Shown: positions 46,833-57,806 of the stretch, one piece after another
Numbering within the stretch: the first letter of the stretch is position 1
Layout of the letters: each line of letters begins with the position of its first letter
Source of the DNA: Rhizoctonia solani
Taxonomy: Eukaryota; Basidiomycota; Agaricomycetes; Cantharellales; Ceratobasidiaceae
Direction of reading: 5' to 3'
NCBI RefSeq assembly: GCF_016906535.1
Contig: NC_057380.1
Coordinates: 1,550,001-1,614,000, forward strand
DNA: 64,000 bases
Notes under the pieces: model-generated
Told to the model about the DNA's origin: nothing
Databases searched by the model: none
What the model saw: only the letters and a program-made list of their open reading frames with translations
Program-made: the position numbers and the translations under genes

Positions 46833-48147
46833 ATGAGCAGCCAAAATCTCTTTGTTACTGTGGATCCTGATTCTGTTTCCATTGCACCTTCATTACCTGC
46901 AGAGGTGTCTCAGACCCTCACAGCCTTGAAAACCTTAATCATGGCTGTTAATCATAATTTGCAGGTAGCAATTGGTCAGATCCATAATAACACTGCTGAT
47001 CTTGCTACTGCCAACAACTCTCTTCAAAACCATGATGGTGGCATCACCCAGATGGAAGGGCAAGTCAAAGCCCTGGAGAATATTATCTCTGCTCTGGCTG
47101 GTGCCCCTCAAGGTTCTGGTTCAGGCTCAGGCTCTGGGTCCAGGAGGGCCCAAGCTTAACCTACCAGAGAAGTTTGATGGTAGTAACAAAGACAAAGCAG
47201 TTTCATTTAGGGTGGCTGTCTCTCACTATCTGAGGGTTTCATATCCCCAAGCCTCAGTTGAGGAACAGATAGCTTTTATTATCTCTTGCCTGGAGGGTAA
47301 AGCTCATGAGTGGCTTGAACCCTACTTAGAAGAGGATGTTGTCAATAATCACCCAGTGGCTTGGCTCCACAGTATCAATGGGTTCTGGTTGCAGTTCAAT
47401 GCAAGGTGGAATGTCCAGAACAAGACTGAGAACTATAGGGCTAAATTCAAGACCCTAAAGCAAACCAAGTCTGTTCAAGATTACTACAAGGACTTCCAAA
47501 CCTACTCCCAGAACCTAGGGTATAATGACATATCCCTAAGGGACTTTTTCTATGATGGCCTGTCTCTCAAAATCAAGGAGATGCTTATGGCTCAGGACTA
47601 TGACCATAATGCCAGCAATGTTTCCTTAGAGAACCTTGCTGATAAAGCTCTGAAGATTGACCAGCGCCTAGAACAGTTCCAGGCACAACACAAGGGCCAG
47701 ACCAACTCCTCTGGTTCCAAAAGTGGCACTACATTGTCAACAGGAGCCTTGGGCAATGTGACCAGGGATAAACTCACTGTTGGGGATAAAGTGTACATGA
47801 TTGGACCAGATGGAAAAGCAAGGAAAGGCACCATTTCAAAAATTGGCAAAAATGCAAAGGGCATGTCTATTCCTACTGTGAAGTGGAATGATGGCACTGT
47901 GGTTGAGAGTAGCTTCAAAAGTCTCAAAAAGGACTCACATCCTGTAGACCCCTCTCCAGTCCAGCCAAAATCTTCCAACTCTGGACCAAGCCCTATGGAT
48001 CTTGACTCTGCAGGAAAGGGCAAAAAACCTATTGTATGCTCTACCTGTGGAGGAAAGGGACACTATGCTAGCCAATGTCCTTCCAATACATACTCTGGCT
48101 ATGAAGCCCATCTATCTGAGAATGAGTCGGAAAATGGGGACCTCTGA
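46833..48147 (+). CDS. Element G gag (one frame break)
   Basis: It starts MSSQNLFVTVDPDSVS. The first frame ends at 47159 after a Gly-Ser run (GSGSGSGS). The rest continues in another frame from about 47140: PKLNLPEKFDGSNKDKAVSF, capsid motifs as in I, and zinc knuckle CSTCGGKGHYASQC. It ends ENGDL with TGA at 48145-48147. The break sits beside GGG-type runs. Confidence 0.88.
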
Positions 48148-51100
48148 ACATGAAAAGGCACCATGTCTCAGAGGGAATTAAAAACTTGGACAATTTAGAA
48201 ATATTTTCTGTAAATAACATCTCTCCACTCAATATTTACTATTCTGCATTTCCAAGTATTAGTGCCCCCAACAAAAAAAGCACCACCCAGATGAAACCAT
48301 TCTATGGGTGGGCTATGATTGACTCAGGAGCTTCATCCTGTTTCATCCATAAAAATCTTATTGACCAATATCATATACCCTTGGTCAGGAAGTCAATTCC
48401 TAGGTCATTAAAGGTCATTGATGGTTGTGATATCAGCTCTGGTTTGGTTGAGTTTGAATGTACTTTTGAATTTTTTATAGGTAGCCATAAAGAGGTTCTG
48501 AAATGTAATGTAGCAGACATAGGTAGACACTCAATTGTTTTAGGAATGTCTTGGCTCAAGTTACACAACCCTACTATAGAATGGACTACCAAGCGTGTAA
48601 TGTTTAACTCTGTATACTGTAGTACAACTTGTTTTTCTTCTTCTTCTCATATTATCCTGGGAAACACTGGTGGGACTGCCAACCACCTTGAAAGTGTACC
48701 AGAAGACCTAGGAGGTGCTGAGGCTCCTTATGAGGCTCTTGAAAGTATCCCTAGGGACCCTGGAGGTGCTGTGAATCATTCACTTGAAGGCATCCCAGAG
48801 GAACTCTGTGACTATGCAGAGGTATTTTCTGAGGACAAGGTGACAGAGTTGCCTCCTCATCGCTCCTATGACTTGGAGATAGTCCTCCAAGATCAAACCA
48901 AACAGGTTAAAGGACCTGTCTATCCCCTTAGACCTTCTGATGATGAGGAACTCAAGAGGATCCTAAAGGAACAGCTGGACCAAGGCCTTATCAGGCCCTC
49001 AAAATCCCATTACAGCTCTCCTGTGATCTTTGTTCCCAAAAAGAATGGCAAAAGGAGGATGTGCATTGACTATCGTGCACTGAATGCCAACACAGTCAAG
49101 AACTCTTACCCCCTTCCTTTGATTTCCAATCTCATTGAGAAGTTAAGGGGTGCAAAGTGCTTTACTGCTCTGGACCTTAAATCTGGATATAACCTTGTCA
49201 GAATTAAGGAAGGAGATGAATGGAAAACAGCATTCAAGACTAAATATGGCCTTTTTGAATACCTGGTTATGCCCTTTGGGCTGTGCAATGCCCCAGCTAC
49301 CTTCCAGCATTTCATGAATGATATCCTGAGGGACATCTTAGATGTCTATGTGATAGTGTACTTGGATGATATCCTTATTTTCTCCAAATCCAGAGAAGAA
49401 CATGTTACCCATGTCAGGGAAGTTCTCAAAAGGCTACAGAAGCACAAGTTGTACTGTCAGCTTGAGAAATGCAGGTTCTTCCAGGATCAAGTACACTACT
49501 TGGGAATCATAGCCAATGGGGAAGGGGTATGTGCAGACCCTGAAAAAATTTCCAAAGCTGTTGATTGGGCAACACCCCAGACAGTTAAAGGGGTTCAAGA
49601 GTTCTTAGGTTTTGTCAACTTCTACAGGCGGTTCATTATGAACTTCTCCAAGCTTGCATATCCACTCTACCAACTGTTGCGCAAGGAGAACCCTTGGAAG
49701 TGGGGTGCTGAACAGCAGGAGTCTTTTGACAACCTAAAAAGAGCTCTGATTGAATCCCCTGTCCTCATTCAGCCTGATGTTTCAAAAGAGTTCTTCCTTG
49801 AGTGTGATGCATCAGATTATGCAACTGGTGCAATCCTTAGCCAAAAAGGTGGAGATGACAAACTCCATCCTGTGGCCTTCCTTTCAAAGAGCCTATCACC
49901 TGCAGAATGCAACTATGACATCTATGACAAAGAGTTGCTTGCAGTGATTAGAGCATTGAAGGAATGGAGACACCTTTTGGAAGGCTCTGAAATCCCTGTC
50001 AAAGTCCTCACAGATCACAAAAACCTGGAATATTTCCAAACAAAGAGGGAACTTAACAGGCGTCAGGCTAGATGGATGGGATTTTTGGCAGACTATAACT
50101 ACAGAATTGTTTACAGGCCTGGCTCCCAAAACAAAAAAGCTGATATCCTTTCCAGGAGAGAAGACCTGAAAGGGGAGGCTAAAGGGGGGGGTGAAGCCCC
50201 TGCACTTATTGCACCAGAGCTTTTTATATCTTCAATTCTCACAGACAGTGACCTCAATGACCTTATCAGAGATGCACTGCCTGATGACAAAACTGTTGCC
50301 AAAATCCTGAAGTCCTTGGAGGAAAACATTCCTGTTAAAGGCTGGTCTCTGGATAATGGGTTGCTCTACTACCACCAGTGCATTTATGTACCCAATGAAC
50401 CAGAAATCAGGCGCCTTGTCCTTGAAAGCAGGCATGATAATCCTTCCACAGGCCATCCAGGACAGTGGAGAACCATGGAGTTGCTGTCGCCATTATTATT
50501 GGTCTGGGATGAAGCAATCTGTGGCCAAATACATTCAGGCATGTGACTCATGCATTAGAAGTAAACATTCCAACCAGGCAAAGATGGGGTTACTCCAACC
50601 TATTGATCTACCCAGAAAGCCTTGGGAGGAAATTACATATGACCTGATTGTTGGCCTTCCTATTTCAGAGGGATATGATGCAATACTCACAGTGGTGGAT
50701 AGACTATCCAAGATGGTCCATTTCATTCCTACCACCTCTAAAGCCACTGCTGTTGATGTTGCAAATCTCTTTGTAAACTTCATATGGAAACTCCATGGGC
50801 TGCCCAGAAAAACCATCTCAGATTGTGGGCCTCAATTCAATGCCAAATTCCTGCGCCAAGTATACAAGCGTTTGGGGATAGAGCCACACTTCTCAACAGC
50901 CTACAGACCCCAAGTGGATGGGCAAAGTGAGAGGTTAAACCAGTTTGTTGAAATCTTCCTAAGGCACTATCTTAGCCATAGGCAAGATGACTGGGTTGCT
51001 CTCCTTCCCTTGGCAGAATTTGCATATAACAATGGGGTTCATGCTGGGTCCAAACACTCTCCTTTTTACCTCTGTTATGGGTACAATCCAGATTTCACTG

Positions 51101-51687
51101 TTGGGGATATTACTGTTACCCAAGTCCCTCAAGCAGATGAACTGGCTGAGTTCTTGAAGAGAAACCTGGAGGAAGCCAAAGCTGCATTAACCATGGCCCA
51201 GAACAAGCAAGCCTTCTACTATAATAACAAGCACAAGGCAGCAATCAAGCTTGAACCTGGTGATAGGGTCTTCTTAGACAGCAGCAATATCAAAACTTCA
51301 AGGCCTTCCCACAAACTTGAGCACAAGAGGTTGGGACCATACAAAGTCTTGGAGAAGATTGGCAAAGAGAGCTACAAGTTGGAACTTCCAAAATCTATGA
51401 AGATCCATCCAGTATTCCACACAGCTCTACTCCACAAGGAACCCTTTGATGAATTCCAGCGCAAACCCAAACCTTTGCCTCCTGTAATTACCCAAACAGG
51501 AGAAGAAGAATATGTGGTGGAGAAGATCTTGGATTCCAGGAAGCAAGGAAGGAACCTGTGGTACTATGTCAAGTGGAAAGGGTATGGACCAGAAGAGAAC
51601 ACCTGGGAACCCAAAAGTCACTTGGCCAATGCACCAAAACAGGTTGCCAAATTCCACCAGCTACACCCAGATGCACCTGGGCCTTGA
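48148..51687 (+). CDS. Element G pol (PR-RT-RNaseH-INT-chromodomain)
   Basis: The -1 frame is open across the gag stop, and an in-frame ATG lies two bases after it (48150). Retropepsin reads AMIDSGASSCFIH, RT reads VYLDDILIFSKS, and RNase H reads FLECDASDYATGAIL. Integrase starts near 50400 with GHPGQWRTMELL. A one-base break near 50490 moves the frame, and integrase continues YYWSGMKQS, CDSC, SDCGPQFNAKF and VDGQSERLNQF, then the chromodomain YYVKWKGYGPEENTWEP to TGA-type end GP at 51687. It is otherwise intact. Confidence 0.89.
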
Positions 51688-51698
51688 AGGGGGGGAAG

Positions 51699-52272
51699 TG
51701 TCATGACCCAAGAGGCATGGACACAGATACCCTAATATTCTATTATCATTTTATCTAAATTTTACGAATTATATGGACCAGGGGATGTTCCCAACATGAC
51801 CACAGGCCATGCAGGACTCCCCTGGCAGAGCAATCAACATGGAATGTGAATGGTCCCTTTGTTTAGCCTGTTAGCTTTGTCCTCTGGTTACTTAGTTACC
51901 ATATGTCCTTAGTTGCATTGTTCTATTGTTCTCTTAGTTACCCATACCTTTGTAGTATGTCTTCTATTGTTCTCTTAGTTACCCATACCTTTGTAGTATG
52001 TCTTCCATTGTTCTCCTTTGTACTTTACAGTTCCCTTGTTCTGTATGATGTATATAATGAAGGGAGAGTTCTGGCATTCAGACCAGAACTTGACCTCCTG
52101 TCAATCTACTGACTACCCTCCCCACTCTCCTGCTCTATTCTAAGGGGTCTTGTGCCATATTTGGCAAGTAATCTCTCTATCTAAAGTGTTGGTTGCAGTC
52201 TTCTGCTTATCCCCAAAGCCAGCACTGCCTCTTTAGGCATCTATCCCATTCTTCATTAGTCAGACTCTGACA
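51699..52272 (+). repeat. Element G 3' LTR with 41-bp tandem duplication
   Basis: 574 bp. Compared with the 5' LTR, the 41-bp stretch starting TTCTATTGTTCTCTTAG is present twice in tandem at about 51919-52001. Confidence 0.92.
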
Positions 52273-54679
52273 ATATCCTTCTGACTTGGGGAAACCCGTG
52301 ATAAAATCATAGGAGATGGTATGGAACGGAAAGGGGGGAACCTCTAAGGGCTTCAAAGCTATCACTGGATTGTGAGCGCGTTGATTGGCTTGGCAGGTGG
52401 GGCAACATTCTACCCATTCCTTAGCGGATGACTTCATTCCTGGCCACCAGTAGTTGCAGCTCAATAGCTCTAAGGTTCTTTGTTGGCCAGGGTGGCCTGC
52501 TAGCGGGGAGTCATGAAATTCCCGTAGTAGTCGTTTCTTCAAGTTCTCCGCATCTGGGATGACTAATTTTCCTTGGTACCACAGGAGATCTTCTTCCCAA
52601 TCGTAGTCCTTATACGCTTTCCTGATTGAGGGCGGGCGCTCTCTGCATCCTTGGTTAGGAATTGGATAATGGGTTCCAAGGAAGGGTCCTCTCTTAGTTT
52701 ATTCCAAACTTCTGAGATGACTTCCATTTCTTCTTCCAAGGTATTGGCAAAGACCTCTGCTGGGAGCATGACTTCTGGTTCTGGGGGGTTGTCAACATAA
52801 TCTGATCTCCTGGATAGGGCGTCTGGTTTGCCTGACTGTTTTCCTGGGCAATAATGTATCTCAAAGTTGAAGTTGCTCAGGAAGATTTGCCAACGCGCGT
52901 GCCTTCTGTTAAACGTCCGTGCCTGCATCCAATATTCCAGGTTCCTATGGTCTGTGAAAACCTGGATTGGTCTGTCCGTTGCTTCTAGGAAGATCCGCCA
53001 TTCTTCTAATGCCTTGATTATGGCCAGGAGCTCCTTATTGTGAGTGTCATAATTAGCTTTGGCGCCGGAAAAAGATTTTGACATGTAGGCCACCGGGTGT
53101 AAGCGGTTGTCTTCCCCTCTTTGGCTAAGAATTGCTCCCATAGCTACTCCGGATGCATCTGTTTCCAGGTAGTAAGGAAGTTCAGGATTGGAGTGTACCA
53201 AGACCAGTGACTGGGTGACAAGGGATTTCAATTCCTGGAATGCTGCTTCTTCTAGGGTACCCCATGTCCAGGGGTTTTCTTTCCTTGTAAGGTTGTGCAA
53301 AGGGCGTGCAACAGAACTGAAATTAGGAATGAAACGGCGGAGGTAATTAACAAAACCTAGGAAGGCTTGGACCTGTTTGACAGTTCTGGGCATGGGCCAG
53401 GTGGTGACAGCCTCAATTTTCTTCTGATCCATGGAGAAACCTGCTGGTGAAATAACAATACCTAAGTAATCCACTGTGGTGACGTGGAAGTGGCACTTGG
53501 ATAGTTTACAAAACAGTTGGTTCTTCATTAGCCAGGCTAGGACCTCTCTGACATGGGTTGGGTGGTCCTTGGGATTCTTGGAGAAGATCAGGATATTGTC
53601 CAGGTAGATGACAACAGTGACGTCAATAAGGTTGCGGAACAAGTTGTTCATAAAGTGTTGGAAAGCGGCTGGGGCGTTGGTGAGGCCAAAGGGCATTACT
53701 AAGTATTCAAATAACCCATACTTGGTTCTGAAAGCCGTTTTCCATTCATCACCTTCTTTAATTTGCACGTTATTGTAACCCCAGCGCAAGTCAAGCTTTG
53801 TGAAAATTTTGGCGTGCCGTAATTTGGCCATGAGGTTGTCCTGTCTTGGAAGGGGGTAGACATTTTTGTGGGTTACGTCATTCAACTTCCTGTAATCAAC
53901 AACTAGCCAGAGAGATCCATCAGCCTTTTTTACAAACATGACCGGGGCGCCTGCTGAGGAAGTACTAGGGCGGATCTTGCCCGTTGCTAATTCCTCATCA
54001 ATATGTTGTTTTAGCGCCTTTGATTCTGCATTGGTCATGCCGTATATGGGGCCAGGAGACAGTTTGGCATCCGGGACAAGGTCTATAGAGATGTCATACT
54101 CCCTATGTGGAGGGAGGACCTTAAATTCTTCTTTGCCAAAACCTTAGCAAACTCATGGTACTGAGGGGGTAGGTCTGCTAAAGGGTCTGAGTCTGCTTCT
54201 TCCTCGGAGGCAATTTGAACTTGTTCAGGGAATGTGACTAGTCCCTGTTGCCAATCAATAAGAGGAGCCTCTGCCGTTAACCATGTCATGCCTAGAATTG
54301 CCGGGGTGTTGCCAATGGGGCAAACAAGAAATGGGATGGAGTGGGTGTGGCCATTGGCCAAGACGGTGAGGTGAACCTGGTGCCAAATGCAACCAGTCTG
54401 AGAGATAGTACCATCTAACATTCTCACAACTTGTGGATTTTTGAGTTGGGTTTTTGGAATTTTATATTTTTCCACAATCAAAGGGGAGATAAAGTTCAAA
54501 GTGGCTCCTGAGTCAATGAGGGTTTTGAGGGGTTCTGCCAGGAATTTTTGGACGTATAGATCAATAAATAACAAGGGTTTCTTATTTGAATCTAGAGCAA
54601 GAGATACAAATTCAACACTATCTAAATTGTCCATTTTGGTTGGGGGCTTGGCAGCAGTCCTTGACTTTATTCTTTTCCC
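52273..54679 (-). pseudogene. Element H pol, protease to integrase N-terminus
   Basis: From the shift site on the minus strand: retropepsin with LIDSGATLNF, a frame change near 54130, then RT (ITKLDLRWGYNNVQ-like), catalytic box YLDNILIFSK with Asp to Asn (plus-strand codon 53595-53597), RNase H (YYLETDASGVAMGAILSQ), a break near 52600, and the integrase zinc part (CPTCQANQRAH) to SEGY, where element G cuts it. Several other acidic residues are Asn or Lys compared with A. Confidence 0.88.
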
Positions 54680-55854
54680 AATTCCTCCTCAGCTATCTTG
54701 GCAACCTCTTTGATAGTTGCTTTCCAGCCGTTAGGGCACTGTTTGATGCCATGCCCTTTTTGACTGCACTTGACACAAAGGCCTGACGCGCGGCGACGGT
54801 CCCTTTCCTCTGGGGTAACGTAATTAGGGTCTTCCGATAGGCGGACCCGTTGAGTGGTAGTGGTGGAGGTGGAGGCCGCTGTGACCAGGGACTTAGTGGG
54901 TGCCTTTTTTGGCCGGTTCTCCTTGTTCTCCCAACAGGTGTTGTCAATCTTGATGGAGGCGGCAAATATAGCCTCCAGTTTGTTGGGGATATTGTCATTG
55001 GTGGACAGGAGTTCTTTAACCTTCCAGTGAAGGCTGCGTGTGAATTGGGCAATGTACGCCTCTTCATTCCAGTCAAGTTCTGCCATAAGATTGCGGAACT
55101 TGGTGACGTACTCAGACGTGGTGGTGGTCTGAGTAAGCGCAGCAATTTTCCTGGCGGCCGCCCGCTTTGCGTCTGGATCTGCAAAGGCTTCTTTGAATTT
55201 GGCCGTTAAGGCCGGGATGGTGGTTGGCGGGTTACCCTTGCCCTTGATGATTGCCCCTATGAGGGGAAGTGCCCAATCGGCTGCCTTGTCTGTCATGTGG
55301 TATAGTATCCACACAACCATCTGCTCTTCTTTGTCAAATTGGTCCCTATGAAGGGCAACCCAGAGCATCATCCAATCAAGCCATTGAGTGGCCTTCCTTC
55401 CCCTAGTGTCCCCCTTGTAGGGATTGGGTAATTCCATTTTGGGCCGTTTTACTGAGGACCCGGAATCAAAGGGGGTGAGGGAGCTGAGGGAGCGTTTAGG
55501 CGTTCCCATAGGCTCCTTCTTGGGGGTTCTTCTTGGCTCCTCTTCTTCCTCAGAGTCAAACCCTGTGCCTCTTGATGGCCTAAATGGGGCCTTGAGTCCA
55601 GGCCTAACCGTACCTGGAGTGTTGGTTTCCCCTCCTGTGTGGGTTGGAGGGGTGGTAGGCCCAGTCGATGGGCCAGGCTGGGTTTGTTTCCCTTGGTCCT
55701 TGTTGCCAAGGAGGTTGGCAGATTCCTTGCATATGGCTTTAAGCTCCGCAAGCTGTTGGCCTTGAGATGAAATTTGGGCTTGCAAGGACCCAACTTGGTT
55801 TGTGAGGGCAAGGATAGCCTCAAGGAGAGCGGCAGTGGTCGGCTCCAGTTTCAT
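54667..55854 (-). CDS. Element H gag, intact frame
   Basis: A complete 395-codon frame starting MKLEPTTAALLEAI. It has a coiled-coil-like segment (ALTNQVGSLQAQISSQGQQL), a Pro/Thr-rich linker, capsid domain (LWVALHRDQFDKEEQMVVW, YIAQFTRSLHWKVKELL) and zinc knuckle CVKCSQKGHGIKQC. It ends at TAA 54667-54669. It serves as the reference for locating breaks in the gag of A. Confidence 0.9.
   Translation of the reverse strand: MKLEPTTAALLEAILALTNQVGSLQAQISSQGQQLAELKAICKESANLLGNKDQGKQTQPGPSTGPTTPPTHTGGETNTPGTVRPGLKAPFRPSRGTGFDSEEEEEPRRTPKKEPMGTPKRSLSSLTPFDSGSSVKRPKMELPNPYKGDTRGRKATQWLDWMMLWVALHRDQFDKEEQMVVWILYHMTDKAADWALPLIGAIIKGKGNPPTTIPALTAKFKEAFADPDAKRAAARKIAALTQTTTTSEYVTKFRNLMAELDWNEEAYIAQFTRSLHWKVKELLSTNDNIPNKLEAIFAASIKIDNTCWENKENRPKKAPTKSLVTAASTSTTTTQRVRLSEDPNYVTPEERDRRRASGLCVKCSQKGHGIKQCPNGWKATIKEVAKIAEEELGKE
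54673..54679 (-). promoter_or_regulatory. Candidate -1 frameshift slippery site, element H
   Basis: The minus strand reads GGGAAAA, then GAA TAA. Pol is open in -1 and reaches the protease without a stop. Confidence 0.65.
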
Positions 55855-56359
55855 TCTGGGCAGGTCTTGCGGAGCGGGAGATGTGCTGCAAGAGGGTGGT
55901 TGGGAGTGGGCTGGAACAGAACGACGGGAGGAGCGACTAGAAGGACGGGAGTAGGGGTGAGGGACGCCAGAGCGTGTGGATGGAATAATGAAACGGCGTG
56001 GGGGGAATGGGTGCCTGATACAGGACTTATGAGCGGTTTTTGCGCAAGATGTTATTTGCTAACTCCTTGCGTCAAGCACCTAGCGTTGAACAATCCCTAC
56101 AGCAAATCAGCAGATCTGGCAATTGTGATATGTGCGGGTTTTTTGCAAGCGGGTGTTTCAGCTGTCTAGGAGCGCTACTTGCAGAGTTCTGGCAAAACTC
56201 GTGGTATGCGGGCAATCAGAGCCTGTCAGCCTTATAGCAATTTGGTACTACATGGGACCAACGCTAGTTTGATTATTAATAGCAAAAGGCGAGTCCGTTC
56301 ACGTGATTTCCCTCGTGCTAGTACTGGAGGTCCTCTTGGTGTCAATCAAAGCCTACAGA

Positions 56360-56646
56360 AAGTTGATTTTACAATGTTGTGACCCAACTGTAAGGTTGGT
56401 CACACGCTAGTGGGTTGGGCGCTTGGGGCCGTACTACTACAAACAAGGCTATACAACTACTATCTAAGGCTATACTAAGGTTACGTAAGGTAACCGTCTA
56501 CTTGACTAAACTACTGGCAAGGGGGGCTTAGCCCTGGAGGTGTGGTGAGCGCAATAAAGGGTGAGCTTCTGAACTACTAAGGGCCGGCTACTTAGCTGGC
56601 TGGGGATGATCCTCCTCAATGGTATGAGACAAGGTAAAATCGACTT
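56360..56646 (-). promoter_or_regulatory. Element H self-primer word and primer-binding site
   Basis: On the minus strand, LTR word AAGTCGATTTTAC (56646-56634) pairs with GTAAAATCAACTT (56372-56360), two bases past the LTR. There is one mismatch, read as G-U in RNA. Confidence 0.7.
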
Positions 56647-56938
56647 GGTGTTCCCAGTTGATTTCCCTGCTGTATATATAGACAAAGCGCACTATCTACA
56701 TGGTCTGTGCGCGTGAGAGAAAGAAGTACAAAAGACAAATGGGAAGCATGCTGCGGGGGGCTGCGCAGAAGCGTGGATACTTCTAAGCGCCCTTGGCACG
56801 GCATCTCGGCGCGGCATCTCGGCATAAAAGCGCCGAGATCACGTGATTGAAAAAGTAAAGATAAAGAGTCCGTAAAAAATACTAAAAATAATAGAAAAAA
56901 TAGGCGAATCCAATGGTATAATTCTTGAGGGTGTAACA
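56375..56938 (-). repeat. Element H 5' LTR
   Basis: 564 bp. Compared with the 3' LTR it has two substitutions and about six indels at runs of A, G or T. Confidence 0.92.
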
Positions 56939-57210
56939 GTGCAGGCATGATGTGGAACGGGTTTTCTGCAAGCGGGTGGATCTGCTGACTAGTTCCGCTG
57001 ACAAAGGGTGCAGTGACCAGTGGTATGCAGACAATTAGAATCCGTCTGCCTTGTAGCAATTTGGTACTAGGTGGGACCAACGCTGGTTTGATTATTAACA
57101 GCAAAAGGCAAGTCCAATCACCTGATTTCCCTTGTGCTAGTACAGGGGACCTTCTTGTTTGTTGGATCTGAGTAGAGTGTGCTTTGTGGGCACGGTTTGC
57201 AACCAACTTA

Positions 57211-57486
57211 AGGTCAATTACCTAGTGTCCTAGATGTCCTTAAGGGGCATCAAGGCAGCGGGCGCTTGCAGCCGTAAGTAACTAAGTATACCACGTAAGG
57301 CGGCGGAAGTACTACCTACAATAACTAACTATCTAAGTACAATGGCCAAGGCCGTAAGGGCGGTGGCAAGCTAAGTAACTGCAATGAGAAAGCCGCTTAA
57401 GGCAACAAGTACAGGTGGTGGAGACTAAGTAGTTACTGGCCTAAGGCCTTGTACAATGTAGGGATGCAACAAGAGGTAATTGACCT
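57211..57486 (-). promoter_or_regulatory. Element C self-primer word and primer-binding site
   Basis: On the minus strand, AGGTCAATTACCT (57486-57474) is perfectly complementary over 13 nt to AGGTAATTGACCT (57223-57211), two bases past the 5' LTR. Confidence 0.75.
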
Positions 57487-57806
57487 GGGTGTTACCATGG
57501 TTGGTTGGCCTCCTTATATATTACAAGGGTGGACTAATTACAAATACATGATGTGCAATATTGTATCAAATAAGAACCCCGCTCCGCAGTTGGTCTTACT
57601 CATGCATATGTGTCACTGACATGTCATGATGACGTCATAGGTGGAGGTGGCTACATGTGCTGAGTAAGCGCGGATGGGGATGTGGCTTGGCGCTTAGTGT
57701 ATGATATAAGCGCCAATGTCATGTGATCAAAAATGTTGTCCGTTCAACTTTGTTTAAATTCAAGAAAATGGGAATAAATTCCCTGGTATGGAGTGTGTCT
57801 ACAACA
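57226..57806 (-). repeat. Element C 5' LTR
   Basis: 581 bp. The minus strand runs TGTTGTAGACAC to CTAGGACA. The flanking TSD GAATG is at 57807-57811. A TATATAAGG box precedes the self-primer word. Confidence 0.92.

Larger units (their letters stand above)
39342..52272 (+). mobile_element. Ty3/gypsy element G, carrying nested element I
   Basis: A plus-strand element inside the integrase of H. The TSD is ATATC at 39337-39341 and 52273-52277. Its own length is about 6.5 kb without I. The LTRs look essentially identical apart from a 41-bp tandem duplication in the 3' copy, so the insertion is recent. The leader is 39875-40164 plus 46556-46832. The purine tract precedes 51699. Gag and pol have one frame break each. 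Confidence 0.93.
37758..56938 (-). mobile_element. Ty3/gypsy element H, carrying nested G and I
   Basis: A minus-strand element inserted in the leader of C. The TSD is GTGCA at 37753-37757 and 56939-56943. Its own parts are 37758-39341 and 52278-56938, about 6.2 kb. It is the same family as A. The polypurine run precedes the 3' LTR at 38320-38332. Its LTRs (562 and 564 bp) differ by two substitutions and about six indels, mainly in homopolymers. Element G interrupts its integrase. Confidence 0.93.
22633..57806 (-). mobile_element. Ty3/gypsy element C, split by at least six later insertions
   Basis: A minus-strand element with TSD GAATG at 22628-22632 and 57807-57811. Its own parts are the 3' LTR (22633-22986 plus 24512-24738), the pol end (24739-25402), integrase (31837-31967 and 32422-33295), RNase H (33296-33939), RT-PR (34516-35641), gag (35629-36877 and 37449-37545) and the leader (37546-37757 and 56944-57225), then the 5' LTR. 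It was invaded by S2, B, E, D, F and H, each with its own TSD. Its LTRs differ by 12 substitutions in 581 bp, 11 of them at CpG. Confidence 0.92.

Noticed and set aside
46833..47170. Gag break in G near 47140 as a programmed frameshift
   Set aside because: Element I reads the same region in one frame, and no slippery heptamer is in phase. An indel at a G-run is simpler.
52207..52542. An apparent 111-residue protein combining integrase zinc region with SLTNEEWDRCLK-like tail
   Set aside because: The tail is read from the LTR of element G beyond the insertion junction at 52272. It is a chimera of two elements, not a gene.
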